Assembly (NCBI GenBank): GCA_014871385.1
Contig: CM026426.1
Span: 59,000,084-59,064,083, forward strand
Direction: 5' to 3'
Length of the DNA: 64,000 bases
From: Ceratodon purpureus
Lineage: Eukaryota > Streptophyta > Bryopsida > Pseudoditrichales > Ditrichaceae
This document shows positions 47,269 to 58,413 of the stretch, piece by piece. Positions within the stretch are counted from its first letter, which is position 1. Every line of letters starts with the position of its first letter. The notes under the pieces are model-generated. The model was not told where the DNA came from. It saw only the letters and a program-made list of their open reading frames with translations, and searched no databases. Position numbers and translations under genes: made by a program.

Positions 47269-48321
47269 ATGATGTTGTTACTGTTTTTAATTTTTTATTG
47301 CGTAGATGCTTCACGATCGATTCGACACAGTCCACTTGAGATTTTTAATGCCTCTCCCTACCGGATTTCAGTTGAATGCGCTGAAAAGAAATACATATAC
47401 GGAGTGTTAAGATTGGATTACAGTTTTTCCGAAAATCTCAGTCCCAATACAGGAGCCTTACTTGGTTCTCCGCTTCGACAAAGTATGAATTTGGAAATGT
47501 TCAAAAACAATCTTTTCTGTGAATTTTCCTATAACACTCGTAGTTGGAATTGCGTGGAATCATTTATTGTTGAACCGCTTTGCGTTTATGAGAATCCACG
47601 GGTGCAAAGCAAGCGAAACAAGTTGGCAGGATACTTAGAAGACGACTGTCCAATATGCGATGAATGGCCGCACAGTGAGGACCCTCAGTGTGGTTGGAAG
47701 ATTCAATTGGATGGAGTCTATGTATCTCAGTTCAGTCCTCCCCGAGGTTGCAAGCATTTTGTTAAGAAACAAGATTTCACATTGAATCCGTACACATGGC
47801 CATTGGTCGAGAGACTTGGCGATTGCATGGTTACATTGCTTAATGAGCTTGACCATAAATTGATGTTAGTTTACGGACCTGTAAATGGTGACAAGACAGT
47901 CAGAACACTTCCATCCTGCATTCAGAGACCATGTGAAAATGAACGTACCACAGGAGTTATTTTGAGAAGGCATTCACATCCACATTATATTGCAGAATAG
48001 AAATGCAAGTTCATTTCTGTAGCAACAAGGCAAATCTGCAAGGATGTATTTATTTGGATACCACCTAAAGATACAACACGCATGATGTGTATTGATTGTG
48101 CTTGGAAGGCAAATGATATTGTTATTTATCTCGATACCAGAGGGTGTAATCAGGACAGTACAGTATGGGTTAAAAAATATGATTGGTCTAAAATTTGTGG
48201 ATCAACTGTGGAAGAAGAGGAAACAAGAGCACCCATGGAAGTGGACGCTGGTGGTCCATCAGTGAAAGCGGAGATTGAAAAACCAAGCAAACTTCCTAAA
48301 CTTGACCACACAGAATTGTGA
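47269..48321 (+). pseudogene. Secreted protein with two S1 (plant self-incompatibility-like) modules; one internal stop
   Basis: Plant S-protein homologues are small secreted proteins; the Papaver one acts in pollen recognition, but most have no known role. Here a signal peptide (MMLLLFLIFYCVDA) is followed by module 1: LEIFNASPYRISVECAEKK, LFCEFSYNTRSWNCVESFIV and, at the end, CGWKIQLDGVYVSQF. These match the S1 strand pattern and the closing C.W...dG.Y. Module 2 is more diverged: VTLLNELDHKLMLVYGP to CAWKANDIVIYLDTRGC. A TAG at 47998-48000 interrupts module 2; the same frame continues to 48321 and ends acidic with a basic patch. A start at 47194 is also open. Single S1 modules are usual, so the tandem form is odd. 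It is intronless, as S-protein homologues commonly are. It lies within the 20-kb element. Confidence 0.5.
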
Positions 48322-48499
48322 CAACAGTGAGTTGTGAAAGGCTCTCTAAAATATACCTCAAAATATAATATGACCATTCATAATTATCAATAAATATAAA
48401 GTGCAACTTAGGCAATTAGCCTGAATGCAACTATAATTTGAAGTCACATAATATAAATACTTCACTAGTCATAAACAACTGTGTTGCATTCATGATTTC

Positions 48500-48936
48500 T
48501 TTAACTCACCAATCTCATCTATGCTTAGGAGAGACCCAAATACCATCACGGGAGAGAATTTCTCTCCCAAATCCACCCACAATGATTGATTTCTACTGTC
48601 AATGAGGAATGACCTCAACTGATCTAACTCATTTCAACTAAATTCACCAAATGACGTTGTTTCTAACCTGTCATTGCGAATCGGATTTGCTAGAATCCAG
48701 GAACTCTTAAAAATATTCCAGTTCACGTTGAAACGAGACGCTTCCTAGTCTTTCTTAGGAGTCCAGTGTCCCTCCGAGTATGAATCGTAATCCCATTTTG
48801 CAAGTCGGAGGCATGCGTATTCAGGACTGTTGTCAATCTCACGTCTCCAGAGCTTTGACACAGCACGAGCATTCTCCACATCTTCAAACGTGATCACTAC
48901 TGGAGGACTCCACCTTTGAGCTGTACTAACAGACAC
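48500..48936 (-). pseudogene. Unrecognised minus-strand coding relic
   Basis: Not recognised. The minus strand reads coding-like from 48936 (MSVSTAQRWSPPVVITFEDV, then AVSKLWRREIDNSPEYACLR) through a stop near 48748 to the phrases SWILANPIRNDRLETTSFGE and SLWVDLGEKFSPVMVFGSLL, with a further stop near 48640. The Trp-rich, evenly mixed composition suggests decayed protein-coding DNA rather than chance. It converges with the S1 gene, 180 bp apart. Confidence 0.3.
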
Positions 48937-49489
48937 TAATTCCTAGAGGTCAGGTCCATCTGCCATCCGCCGAAGCAGATCCTGAAGAATAGTTTCACAA
49001 GCAACAACTTTAAAGGAATTGCTCATCCTCTCAAAGAGTGCAAGATTCTGTGTTTCAAGATATGACTCAATACAAATACACCAAAAACCTATATGGTTTA
49101 TATGGATGTGAGAGAAATAAAAAGCTATAGTAGATCCTATCTGTAGTCGATGGAATTATCAGTGAGGACAAGCAAATTTGGGAAGGATAAAAGTTTGTCT
49201 TAGCAATACAATTATTGTGCACGGTTTTTTAGAAATCCCAAGATGATTTCAAGAGCATGCTTTACATTCCCTGTGAAATACTTTCAACTTCCCTTTTTTA
49301 GTCATATAGTGGCAGAAGCTATGAAGCACAACTACCTTTGACATTCAAGTTTTACATTTTATTTTTCTTAATGTTTATTCACTGTTTTTATCGTATCAGA
49401 AAACATATCAGAAAGATGGATTCCTGTTGTCAATCGGGAAGGTATATGATACACAAGAAGAAATAGGATTTAAAAACGCGCTAAAGGTC

Positions 49490-49758
49490 TATTTACAGTG
49501 ATGACGTCATCATGACATCAGCCCTAATTTTACCACCCGAATGTAAATGTGGTTAAATAATTTGGTTTTAGATAATTATTTCCACGAAATTACATACACT
49601 TTTTTTTATAAAATCTAAAAATACACCTTCAAATTTAGAAACTATCTACAGTAATAGGGTTCATACTTTTTCAAAAGAGTTGATGAAAAGTCAAATCTTT
49701 GCTCTCCAATTGCCGCTCTCTGCTCTCCGCTCGCCGCTCGCATGCTAACTTTCCCCTA
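49490..49758 (-). repeat. Right terminal inverted repeat of the 20-kb element
   Basis: Read on the minus strand it has, in order, ATGCGAGCGGCGAGCGGAG (from 49743), GAGAGCAAAGA (49697-49707) and GGGTGGTAAAATTAGGG (49522-49538), matching the left repeat. The left copy has extra GCGGAGA tandem units. Confidence 0.6.
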
Positions 49759-49766
49759 CAGTGACC
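49759..49766. repeat. Right target-site duplication of the 20-kb element
   Basis: CAGTGACC, identical and in the same orientation as 29696-29703. A matching octamer exactly at both predicted edges is unlikely by chance. Confidence 0.75.
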
Positions 49767-49869
49767 CTCGTCCTTTGAGCTGATGTTTGCAATACTGAAG
49801 GAGGGAGTAAATCCCTGAGTTGGAAGCCCCTCCTCGCCCCATAAATCCTCACTCTCCTCCTAAGCCGTG

Positions 49870-52237
49870 GCCTTTCCTTTTAACAAGGCCTTATCAAATA
49901 CCGGAAACCGCCTCTCATCAACATGATCTCCACCGACAAAGAAATCAAGCTGGTCAAGATTTAGCCTTGAACATTCTGCTTTGCTCAAATGGTTTGAATC
50001 ACAATCATCCGCGATGACGAATGCGTTCAGCGAGAGCATCTAGAACAACCGATAACAAAGAAGAGGCAATTTAGGTCAAGTCGAGCTAAAGAGTAGAAAT
50101 ATATGCGGTGATTCATTTTGCAATACACACTCCAAAGCAACTAAGAATGAAACAATTTGACTCGGCTCGAGCTAAAGTGTGAGAGTACCTTACCAAGCTA
50201 GCCATGACCGGCTTCGTTCTAGCATAGAGTTGAAACACAACCTTATCCTTTTTGACATAGACTTGGAAGACTTGGAGATAGAACTCCATCCTCAACTCTC
50301 CTGGGTAGGTCTCGTACTTGAACTCCTGATACTTCCTGGGCTTTAATACAGCGGATGAGGAGGTGTGTTGTATTATGCCCTCGGCGTGGGAGGCTTGACT
50401 TTTATATCCATATCAATAGAAGGTACAAGGAGAAAAAGGAGGTACAAGGATTCGGTTGCAAGTCTGCTCTTTGCTGAATGACCGCATGTCGCTTGTTGGG
50501 AGCGGAGATGTACAACGACGGGATACGCCTTCGATCACTTAAGCAGCTCTGCTCAACCCACGTCTGTGCATTGAAGATAATCCTCCTCATCTTAGTGGAT
50601 CAAAAGCTAGTTATGAATGTCGTTCAATTGCGACTCTCCCTTAGCGTCCCTTATCTTGAAAAAGTCCGCGTAGAAGGGATTATCCACTGTGTACTTATCT
50701 TTCAAATTGTATCCGAGTAGGAACCGGAAGTCAATGATTCCGAAAGAGACACTGTGTCCATTCAATGTCCATACATCGAAGGGCCAAGTTCCAAAGCTCA
50801 GCCGAGGTACCTTCTGGAATGGGCGGTACAACATGCTGTTGGCTCGACAAATTTTGACCTCACCTCAAGGAATGTCTTGAAGAATTGAATCGCGTAAGGC
50901 GAGAGGTCTTCAATAGGCATGTTCCGATGTATTGTTGCTCTAGCGTTGGTCCAAAATGAATCGATTATAGCTCAATTAAGAAGAACGTGCTTGGTATCCT
51001 TGCTGACCCACTAGTTTGGTTTAACCTTCTTCCAAGCAGGTACATTAAGGACGCCACCCCTAAAGAGTTAGAGGTCGGATTTGATCTTCTGAAGTTCTGC
51101 CTGAGCTAGAGCCTTACATTTTTTGCGCTCTATCCACTCCTTGATCGTGTAGCATTCCTCCCGGATGGTGGTAGGGTGCTTGATCACAACCTTCAGGTGC
51201 TTCCACTTTCGACCTCGGCCAGACCTGCAGAGGTTGTGTCTACACAGCTTCTCATGGTTTGCCTCCAACAAGTTTTTTAGAAACTTGAAAAACTCCCTTG
51301 TGAGTATACCATCTTTGTCTGGAATGAACTTATGATGCTCATAAAATTTCTTGAGCACTGGTCGTCCACGTCTACCAGATCTCCTCGAGCCGCACAGGAG
51401 ATAACGTCCTTCCACCGTTCCCATGTAGGGTCGCTGAATGTGATGATCTTTAGCTCGTTTGTGAGCGGAATAACTTTGTTTTTCCCTCCCTTCCGGGACA
51501 CCTCCATCTAATGCTTCGCAACATCGATCATTGAGAAGCGCTCCCTCATGGCTTCTACAAAGCTCTGCAATGACGGTGACGTTTATTTGGTTAACAATTC
51601 TAACAATTATCATTTCAACTCGACTTGAGCTAGAGTGCGTCAGTAGCTACATAGTGAAGAAAACATAATGACATCGAGATCTTTGTAGTTTAGCTCGACT
51701 CGAGCTAAACTGCTGTTCATGGTGAGGTTAGTGAACTCACGTCGTAGGTCTTCGTTGATGTCGTTCTTCTCCCAGCGGACCTTGACTCAGCCGCTCCTGC
51801 AACGGCATGCTTTGGCTGTGGTCTATTATATTTCTCCCACACTGTTCGTGCGGCTAGAATGTTGGTTGCCGAAGTTGGTTTGAACGGGGACATGTGGTTC
51901 ACTTGATTGTAGAATGCCAAGATCTCCGAGTAGGTGACTCTCCATTGCCGTGACTCTAGACACGTCCAAAGGTCCACGGAATGTCCTTGCTTTGTCACCC
52001 ATTTGTTGGCTAGTATGTCCTTATCCTTCAACCTACGGAATGTGGGTTGAGAGCATGTCCTTGCTTTGTCACCCATTTGTTGGCTAGTACTTCTTCTTTT
52101 ATCATTTTTTGAATCTTGTCAAAATGGGAAGGCTCTAGACTCTCGACTAAGTGTATTGCATTGAAGGAGACTACTGTTGTGTCTATTGTTATTGCAAAGT
52201 TGTATGGATCATCCCTCATTAATGAGCACAGTCTCAT
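49870..52237 (-). pseudogene. Unrecognised multi-exon minus-strand gene, decayed
   Basis: I do not know this family. A coding-like path on the minus strand begins near ATG 52237 (MRLCSLMRDDPYNFAITIDT) and continues through ILANKWVTKQGHSVDLWTCL, TNILAARTVWEKYNRPQPKH, then after an intron VIPLTNELKIITFSDPTWER and, in another frame, VLKKFYEHHKFIPDKDGILT and REFFKFLKNLLEANHEKLC, then FGIIDFRFLLGYNLKDKYTV (50834-50607) and a tail reaching about 49880. Several stops (for example 51508 and 51068) and frame changes show decay. A 35-bp block containing the codons for ANKWVTKQGH is duplicated at 51980-52014 and 52054-52088. Copies of the 27-bp palindrome lie between its coding parts (50087, 50170, 51624, 51699). 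It ends close to the right edge of the 20-kb insertion. Confidence 0.35.
51980..52088. repeat. 35-bp direct duplication, 74 bp apart
   Basis: The stretch starting TGTCCTTGCTTTGTCACC and ending GGCTAGTA occurs at 51980-52014 and 52054-52088 without change. It duplicates a coding-like segment and is probably recent. Confidence 0.9.
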
Positions 52238-52551
52238 CTGCGTTCTCTAGCTCAATCTCTGTAATTCTTGTCTCAAAGTCTATGACTTGGGGTTGATTGA
52301 CGTTTCCTTTGAATGATGACGCAAATGTTAGGTAGGGTGTATTTTGGAACCCACAGCAGGGTCTAGGATTTGTGCTTGGATGAGTCGATCATTGTCCATG
52401 TCTCGGAAGTTTTCAAGTCATCTCCATCATTGTCTTCCAAGACTGTTATCGGAACAGGCTTGAAGAAATGCATCAACGTCGTAATTACCCAGATTCTCTC
52501 TTCATTGCAAATAGTCAGCATGCAACATTAGCATTCAATTTTTTATATTAA

Positions 52552-53100
52552 ATTAGCTTGACTCGAGCTGATCTTTTATCCTATTTTCTCACAAGAATAC
52601 TGATCGTCCCCACTGTTTAGGTCAAATCGAGCAAAATTTGTGGGTAGAAGTTGATGGGTGGTCTACAGTGTAGCTCGATTTGAGCTAAACTGCAAAGTTC
52701 CTAGGAAGTTCTACCTACAGTTTAGCTTGATTCGAGCTAATCTGTGAGGGGTATGCGACTGGATGTTTCCGCATTATATCAAATCAAATGATATTTAGAA
52801 TGTCTTGTTTGAGAATGTGCTACAGTTTAGCTCAAGTCGATCTAAATTGTTTTATAAAGTCCATTGTGCAGTGCAATTAAGCTTGAGTCGAGCTAAATTG
52901 CCGCGTATACATGACTTTTTAACTACAATTTAGTTCGAGTCAAGCTAACGTTTAGGTTTTTTAGAGATGAATTTATTGTACTTATTAGTCACTTAATCTT
53001 GATTTATACGTTGGTTGGTATTAGTTTAGCTCAAGTCGAGCTAAACTGTCGAGCAATGGTTGACTTCCGCTAGCAGTTTAGCTCGACTCGAGCTAAACTG
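52552..53100. repeat. Periodic array of a 27-bp palindrome, ~52-bp step
   Basis: The repeat is an odd palindrome: arm CAGTTTAGCTCGA, one central base, then the reverse-complement arm. Centres lie at 52562, 52626, 52679, 52731, 52836, 52887, 52939, 53035 and 53087. Gaps are 64, 53, 52, 105, 51, 52, 96 and 52, so a ~52-bp register is kept, with two positions where the motif has decayed. Spacers (~25 bp) are unlike one another. The last copy (53074-53100) is a perfect palindrome. The array lies ~300 bp 5' of the minus-strand gene starting near 52237. Confidence 0.85.
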
Positions 53101-56100
53101 TTCTTGTTGTATACGGCAATCTCTGAGCAACTTGCGTTATATTTAGTACCTCTCGGCCATTTCTATTGATTTGACAGTGATTTCTTTGTTGTTAAGTTTG
53201 TCAAACGTGTTGTGCCTGCAAAAAGATATGGATTTCGAGGATGAGATCATATGAGCAAGAAGGATAATGTTGTTTTGTGTTCTGTAGACTATTCCCGTAA
53301 ATTGTGGGATAACAATCAATATGTGAATGAAATTCATATGTAGAATTTCTTTCTAAGGTGAGTCAAGCTTATAAGGGATACAAAGAAAGACAATTCTATA
53401 ACATGCCGCAAAGTGATTTGTAATGCATATGGAAATGAAATCAGATACACCACACATCGAAGACGCTTGTGCAAGATTATAGTTTCCACATATTCACATA
53501 CACATGAAAATTGCACTGACAAACCTTTATTCCATTGAAAACCAGAATTCTAAACTAATGCAAACATCCCGACTAGAGTCTGAAGAGAGATATTGATCAC
53601 ATTTAATTCAATTACACACACACACCAATCTTATAGAAATTCAACAGAAAAAGGACTACTTCAGTACCTGTGCCACAGTACGCAAGTATCACCAGAATTG
53701 AGCAAATTCTAACTTCATTTGCAATAACTAGATAGAAGAGGGCACAGCACAACAGAAAGAACTCATAGAATAAGAAAATGAAGAATGACTGACTTGAAAT
53801 TTCTTCAGCAGTGAATTCCTTGCGTCCACCTCCGCAACCAAATAGCAATTACTTCAAAATCTTCACCGCCCACCGACAAAGTCCTTGCACTCACGCTATC
53901 GGCAACAAAACTCACGAAGAAGGTATCCTCTTAACAATTTTGACTTCTCCATGCCTTAAACCTACTACTCAGAATTCTATTATTTACATACCCTAAATCA
54001 ATACCACACTCATATAGTGTAAACCCTACATCTAATCAAGCAAACAGCAAGGAAGAACAGAGCAGACAGCGTATATTGCACAACAGAAATTAAGAAAATT
54101 GCGAACTTTGCAACATACACCACTTCAAACTCTAATATCTACAGAAGGTTGCGGAGACCTTAGCGCAAATATCTTCTACAAAAACCCAAGGCTTAAACCT
54201 TCCTCAACCTACAAAACAAAGTACAGAACCCTCAACCCAAGTCGTGGATAACAGTAACGAAGAACGAAGCGAAAAAACATACAAAGAATATGCAAAATCA
54301 GACACAGGTCACACTACATAGAACTCGCGCCTAAGCAAAAACTCCCACCCTACTCCAAAAGAAACTTGGGTGGATGAGGTTGAGATCTCAAAGTTTCCTT
54401 TGCCCTCGCGGCGACCTAAGACCACGCCGCCACAAGAGAGAAGACTAGTCCCCGTAGGGATTAAAAATTTAACTTTAAAATTAAATGCTAGCATTTTAAA
54501 CTATAAGAATTATTGTTCTACAAAGTATGCCATAAAGTTAATACAATTAAATAGCTATGATGCCTCATCCCATCTTATTTTCTTGGTCAATATTGATATT
54601 CTAATATGAATTGTCAAATATTCAAATACCATTAATAGGTTCATTAACAATCTACCCTTAAAAAATATTACAATTCTAAACGTTCTAAAATAATGTCCAA
54701 TTTTAATCTTCAAAATAGGCAAGTGATTAACCTTTCTAAAATGATGGAAATATTTACTATTATTGGTAAATATTCAAGAAATGCTAATATTTTAAAAAAT
54801 AATTCAAGACTTATATAATTGGCACGTGAATTGTCTCAAACTTAATCAATTTAATAAATGTTGTACCCTAACTATTATTCATACAATATTAAAAGGTTAC
54901 AAAATAAAGCAAATTGAAGAGTTAATTTAAATAATTCCAAATATTTAATCTTATTTGAATATGGGACCTTTACAAATTTAAATGGCATATGATTTCTTTC
55001 AAATCTATGAAGTTTCTATTTGACACAAGACAAATCTTCTTTGGCCTCCCAAAAATAGAGTTTGGGAAATATTTTGAAATTATATACTTATAGCATTTAA
55101 GATGCATACATTTATAGCAATAATTATACATTGCTCTCAACTTTGTAAATTCCGTCTTATATTATTTGTTTGATCTATAATAATTTTATCAATAGGAATT
55201 CCTAAACATGCATTTAAAATGATACAATAATTTAATAACGTACTTCCCTAACTTATATTTGTACAAGTTCAAAAGTATTAAAATCATCTAAATACATAAA
55301 TTTAGATTAATCCAAATATGTAATCTTATTTAAATTATCCAAACCCTTAGTCTTTTAACAATGATTCTCATAGTCGTTTGTAGTAACTAACATTTTAAAC
55401 ATAGCATTGTTGAAATCTTGCTTGTGAAATGGAATTTAAATTATAAACATATAAGTCTCTTTCAAACAACAAACTATCTATCTTTGAAGTAACATTTTAA
55501 AGAAAGTGATTATCACTTTCTCACAAACCAATTCATGTTAAAACAAATAAAATAAAAAATGCAATACCACTATTACATAATGCAAGCCGGATTTTAAATC
55601 CCGCAATAAAAACATCCATTAGTTTGCACCAAAATAAACAAAAAATGTTTTTTCCATCTAGTTTAGGTTTTCATTAGAACTCACATGGGTTGGCCAACAA
55701 CACACTCCATTCACACTAGACTTACGAATGGGGGACACGGTTGGCCTAATCCATATGAGTCATTAGGTCCCTAACGGTAATTCCTATTTAAACCAAGAAA
55801 GAGTACGTTTATCAAAACTTATGGGATTGTCATTGTGGAGTCTAAACACCGAATTGTCTATCTTCAAAGTAATTTTTAAGAAAATAGAATTATCACTTTC
55901 TTACTAACCAAATCACATTAAAACAAATGAAAACAAAATGGTGACAATTATATCCAACTTGCAATTCTTTTAAATATTAATATTGCGATTCTATCAATAT
56001 AATATAAGAAATATCAATATTATATAACGCAAGCCGGATTTTAATATTGCAATATCTATATACATCTAAGTACATGCCTTTTTTTTAATCGTTATATTTT

Positions 56101-56444
56101 TTATTTGAATCCAAATAAATAAACCTTATATAACTATCTAGTCTATATTGAAAAAGATGTAGGAAAACACATAAAATAAATTAATATAAAAAAAATATGT
56201 GCCCAAAAAATATAAATAATGAACTCGAGATACCTATACATAATAATAAAAAAAAATCATAACACAATCTCATCGATTTCACAATTTCAAAACATATTTA
56301 TTTCTTCATATAATCTGAATAAAATACGGAGTTCATATTTGTGTATATGAACATATGAATATTCAAAAAAAATGAAAATTGTAATATAACTACACCATCT
56401 ATAACGAAATATATACATAAATAAAATAAATAAATAAATAAATC

Positions 56445-56527
<83 letters not shown>

Positions 56528-57692
56528 GAATTATACATTCACACCTATGTAATGATGTGAATGAACTTCATTTTCAATATTGAAAGACAACTAAAACATA
56601 ACATGTGATTAAAAACTTTCATTGTACAAGTCATTTTATAAAATTTTAGATACATTATATATATCCGAATTGGTGGAAGAAGAATATTAATATTGAACCT
56701 AAGATGCATACACAAAATAATTAAAAATATTCATAATACCATTTCACTTATTTGATATTTTGCAAACATATTTATCTCTTCATATAATACGAATGTTATA
56801 TGTAGCAATATTTGTGTATATTTACATATATATATATATATATATATATATACAAAAAAATAAAAAATAAATGTATCACTACATATATACATAAATATTT
56901 TGATACATATATAAATAAATACACTTTATATACATGTATACATAGAAACATAGAAACATATATACATATATAGATAAATACATTTGCAACCATTTACTTC
57001 TCTAAATGAACTTCAATTTGTAAAGTAAAAAAGATTAAAACAATCTTGTAATTAATAATATTACCTGTACAAGACAATTTATACAATTTGGAATACATTA
57101 TGTATATCCCTAAAAAACCCAATACCGTAAACCATATACTCTAAACCTTAAAACTTGAACCCTAATTTCCAACAGAAGAGGATAAGTTCCAAGCTAAAAG
57201 AGAATTTTATGTCTGGCGCTATGACGTGTCCTACCCTACCCAACTAAAACAATCAATCAATCAAATATCTCATATCAGCATCTGAGTAAAAGTGTTGAGG
57301 TTCAGGGAAAGCTAGAATTCCTGCACAATCTCACACCACATAATGGAATTGTCGCTGCTCAAAGTCTTTTCTCTTCTCTCTTGCTTCTTGTGCGTGTAAT
57401 AGCTCCCAGTGCTCTCTTGGAGCTCGTTGTTTTTCGTGCGGAAGCTATATTGCGCCGTCTCTCACGTACGTCTTCTCTTCAGTTTACTTTGATTATCAAC
57501 ACAAATGATTGTTTTTGGATTGTCCTTTGTTTACGATTGTTGTACATGTTTAATGTATGACGAGATGATCTAACCTCTGCTTTGTTAGCATTTCTAGAAC
57601 ATCAGATCAACAAGGGCGTTGGCTTCCTTTCAATCTGAGAATCTAGTTGCTGGGAGTGTTGTGAGCAATAATACCAACGGAATTTGCAAAAG
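53101..57692. other. Gene-free, very AT-rich interval
   Basis: No gene is supportable; ORFs are short and AT-driven. Diverged direct duplications are visible: 55479-55610 with 55857-56055 (shared gcaagccggatttta), 56281-56345 with 56755-56830, and 56520-56660 with 56990-57100. The interval separates the two palindrome arrays. Confidence 0.55.
56448..56521. repeat. AT dinucleotide microsatellite
   Basis: About 36 uninterrupted TA units, followed 300 bp later by a shorter run (about 56826-56851). Long perfect AT runs are mutable and length-polymorphic. Confidence 0.95.
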
Positions 57693-57947
57693 ACAGTTTA
57701 GCTCGAGTTGAGCTAAACTAATCTATATTTATGACATGCAGTTTAACTCGACTCGAGCTAAACTACATCAACTGTATTAGAAGCAGTTTAGCTTGAGTCG
57801 AGCTAAACCTCTTCAAATTATTACTAGGGAGTTTAGCCGGAGGAGAGCTGAACTTCTCGTCTTTCAAAACAAGGTGGTTAAGCTTGATTCAAGATAAACT
57901 TCATAGCATTCATCATAGACAGTCTAGGTCGACTCAATCTAAACTGC
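57693..57947. repeat. Periodic array of the 27-bp palindrome, 45-bp step
   Basis: Six copies of the same palindrome as at 52.5 kb. Centres lie at 57707, 57752, 57797, 57842, 57888 and 57933; steps are 45, 45, 45, 46 and 45. The first three copies are near-perfect and the last three increasingly degenerate. Spacers are ~18 bp outside the 27-bp repeat and not alike. The array lies ~100 bp 5' of the plus-strand ORF at 58045. Confidence 0.9.
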
Positions 57948-58044
57948 GTTAGGGCTAATTCTGAGAATAATATTTTTCATATGTATAAAACTGGAATTAC
58001 GCTGCAAATTTTCCAATGTAGAGACTATCTTCTAGTGCCCTCTT

Positions 58045-58413
58045 TTGTCAGACCATGATACGCCGTTAAAGACTATGAATGTTTCTAATAGTGGAGAATG
58101 GAGCCGAACATGGATGGAGGGGATTGAAGTGGACACCCTAATATCTGATTCGTATGACCCAATAATTGAGAAACCTATTCTAGTGCCAGTTCTCATTGAT
58201 GAGGAGCCTCGGCTAAAAACTAATACTATGGGCAATGCCTCTCTAAACGTAGGGAAATGTGCAGTAGGAGGGACACATATGAATGACCAAGTGGAGGTTG
58301 GGGTGGGTATTATAGTGAGCGAGAAGATGCGCAAGAATAGAATTGGAGATGATGTGGAGATTTATGTGGAGAAGAGTGTGACAACCTCAGAAGGTACATA
58401 TGGCTCAAGATGA
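58045..58413 (+). CDS. Unknown ORF downstream of the palindrome array (122 aa)
   Basis: Not recognised. The peptide is acidic and Val/Glu/Asn-rich (SGEWSRTWMEGIEVDTLISD, VEVGVGIIVSEKMRKNRIGD), soluble, and without a signal peptide or known motif. A later Met at 58075 is an equally good start. A possible donor at GAAGGTACAT (58390-58399) would allow further exons, but none could be traced. It may be a real exon of a gene whose leader contains or follows the palindrome array. Ordinary composition in AT-rich surroundings is the main support. Confidence 0.3.
   Translation: MSDHDTPLKTMNVSNSGEWSRTWMEGIEVDTLISDSYDPIIEKPILVPVLIDEEPRLKTNTMGNASLNVGKCAVGGTHMNDQVEVGVGIIVSEKMRKNRIGDDVEIYVEKSVTTSEGTYGSR

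Larger units (their letters stand above)
29704..49758. mobile_element. ~20-kb Mutator-like element carrying cargo genes
   Basis: Three observations define it. First, inverted terminal sequences: a 31-bp perfect match (from ATGCGAGCGGCGAGCGGAG at 29717; reverse complement ending at 49743) set within ~260 bp of weaker similarity. Second, the flanking 8-bp direct repeat CAGTGACC. Third, a decayed MULE transposase inside. Cargo: ORF 30930-31388, the transposase (31648-35210), ORF 35734-35961, the ParB-methyltransferase gene (36696-44031), coiled-coil copy B (45016-46499), the S1 protein (47269-48321) and a minus-strand relic (48500-48936). The insertion is 38 bp upstream of the phosphatase-like gene start, agreeing with the 5' preference of Mutator elements. 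The outer 13 bp of the termini match poorly, and later nested insertions are possible. Confidence 0.6.

Noticed and set aside
29694-49765. CACTA-type termini (CAGTG/CACTG at the edges)
   Set aside because: The edge CAGTG is in the same orientation on both sides, so it fits a target duplication, not inverted CACTA ends; the transposase inside is MULE, not CACTA.
56796-56993. 65-aa Tyr/Ile-rich minus-strand ORF
   Set aside because: Produced by the TA/CATA repeats of the microsatellite region.
52552-57947. CRISPR arrays
   Set aside because: Repeat and spacer geometry is similar, but the window is eukaryotic, there are no cas genes, the repeats vary, and single copies lie in and between genes. 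I report it as a phased palindrome array instead.
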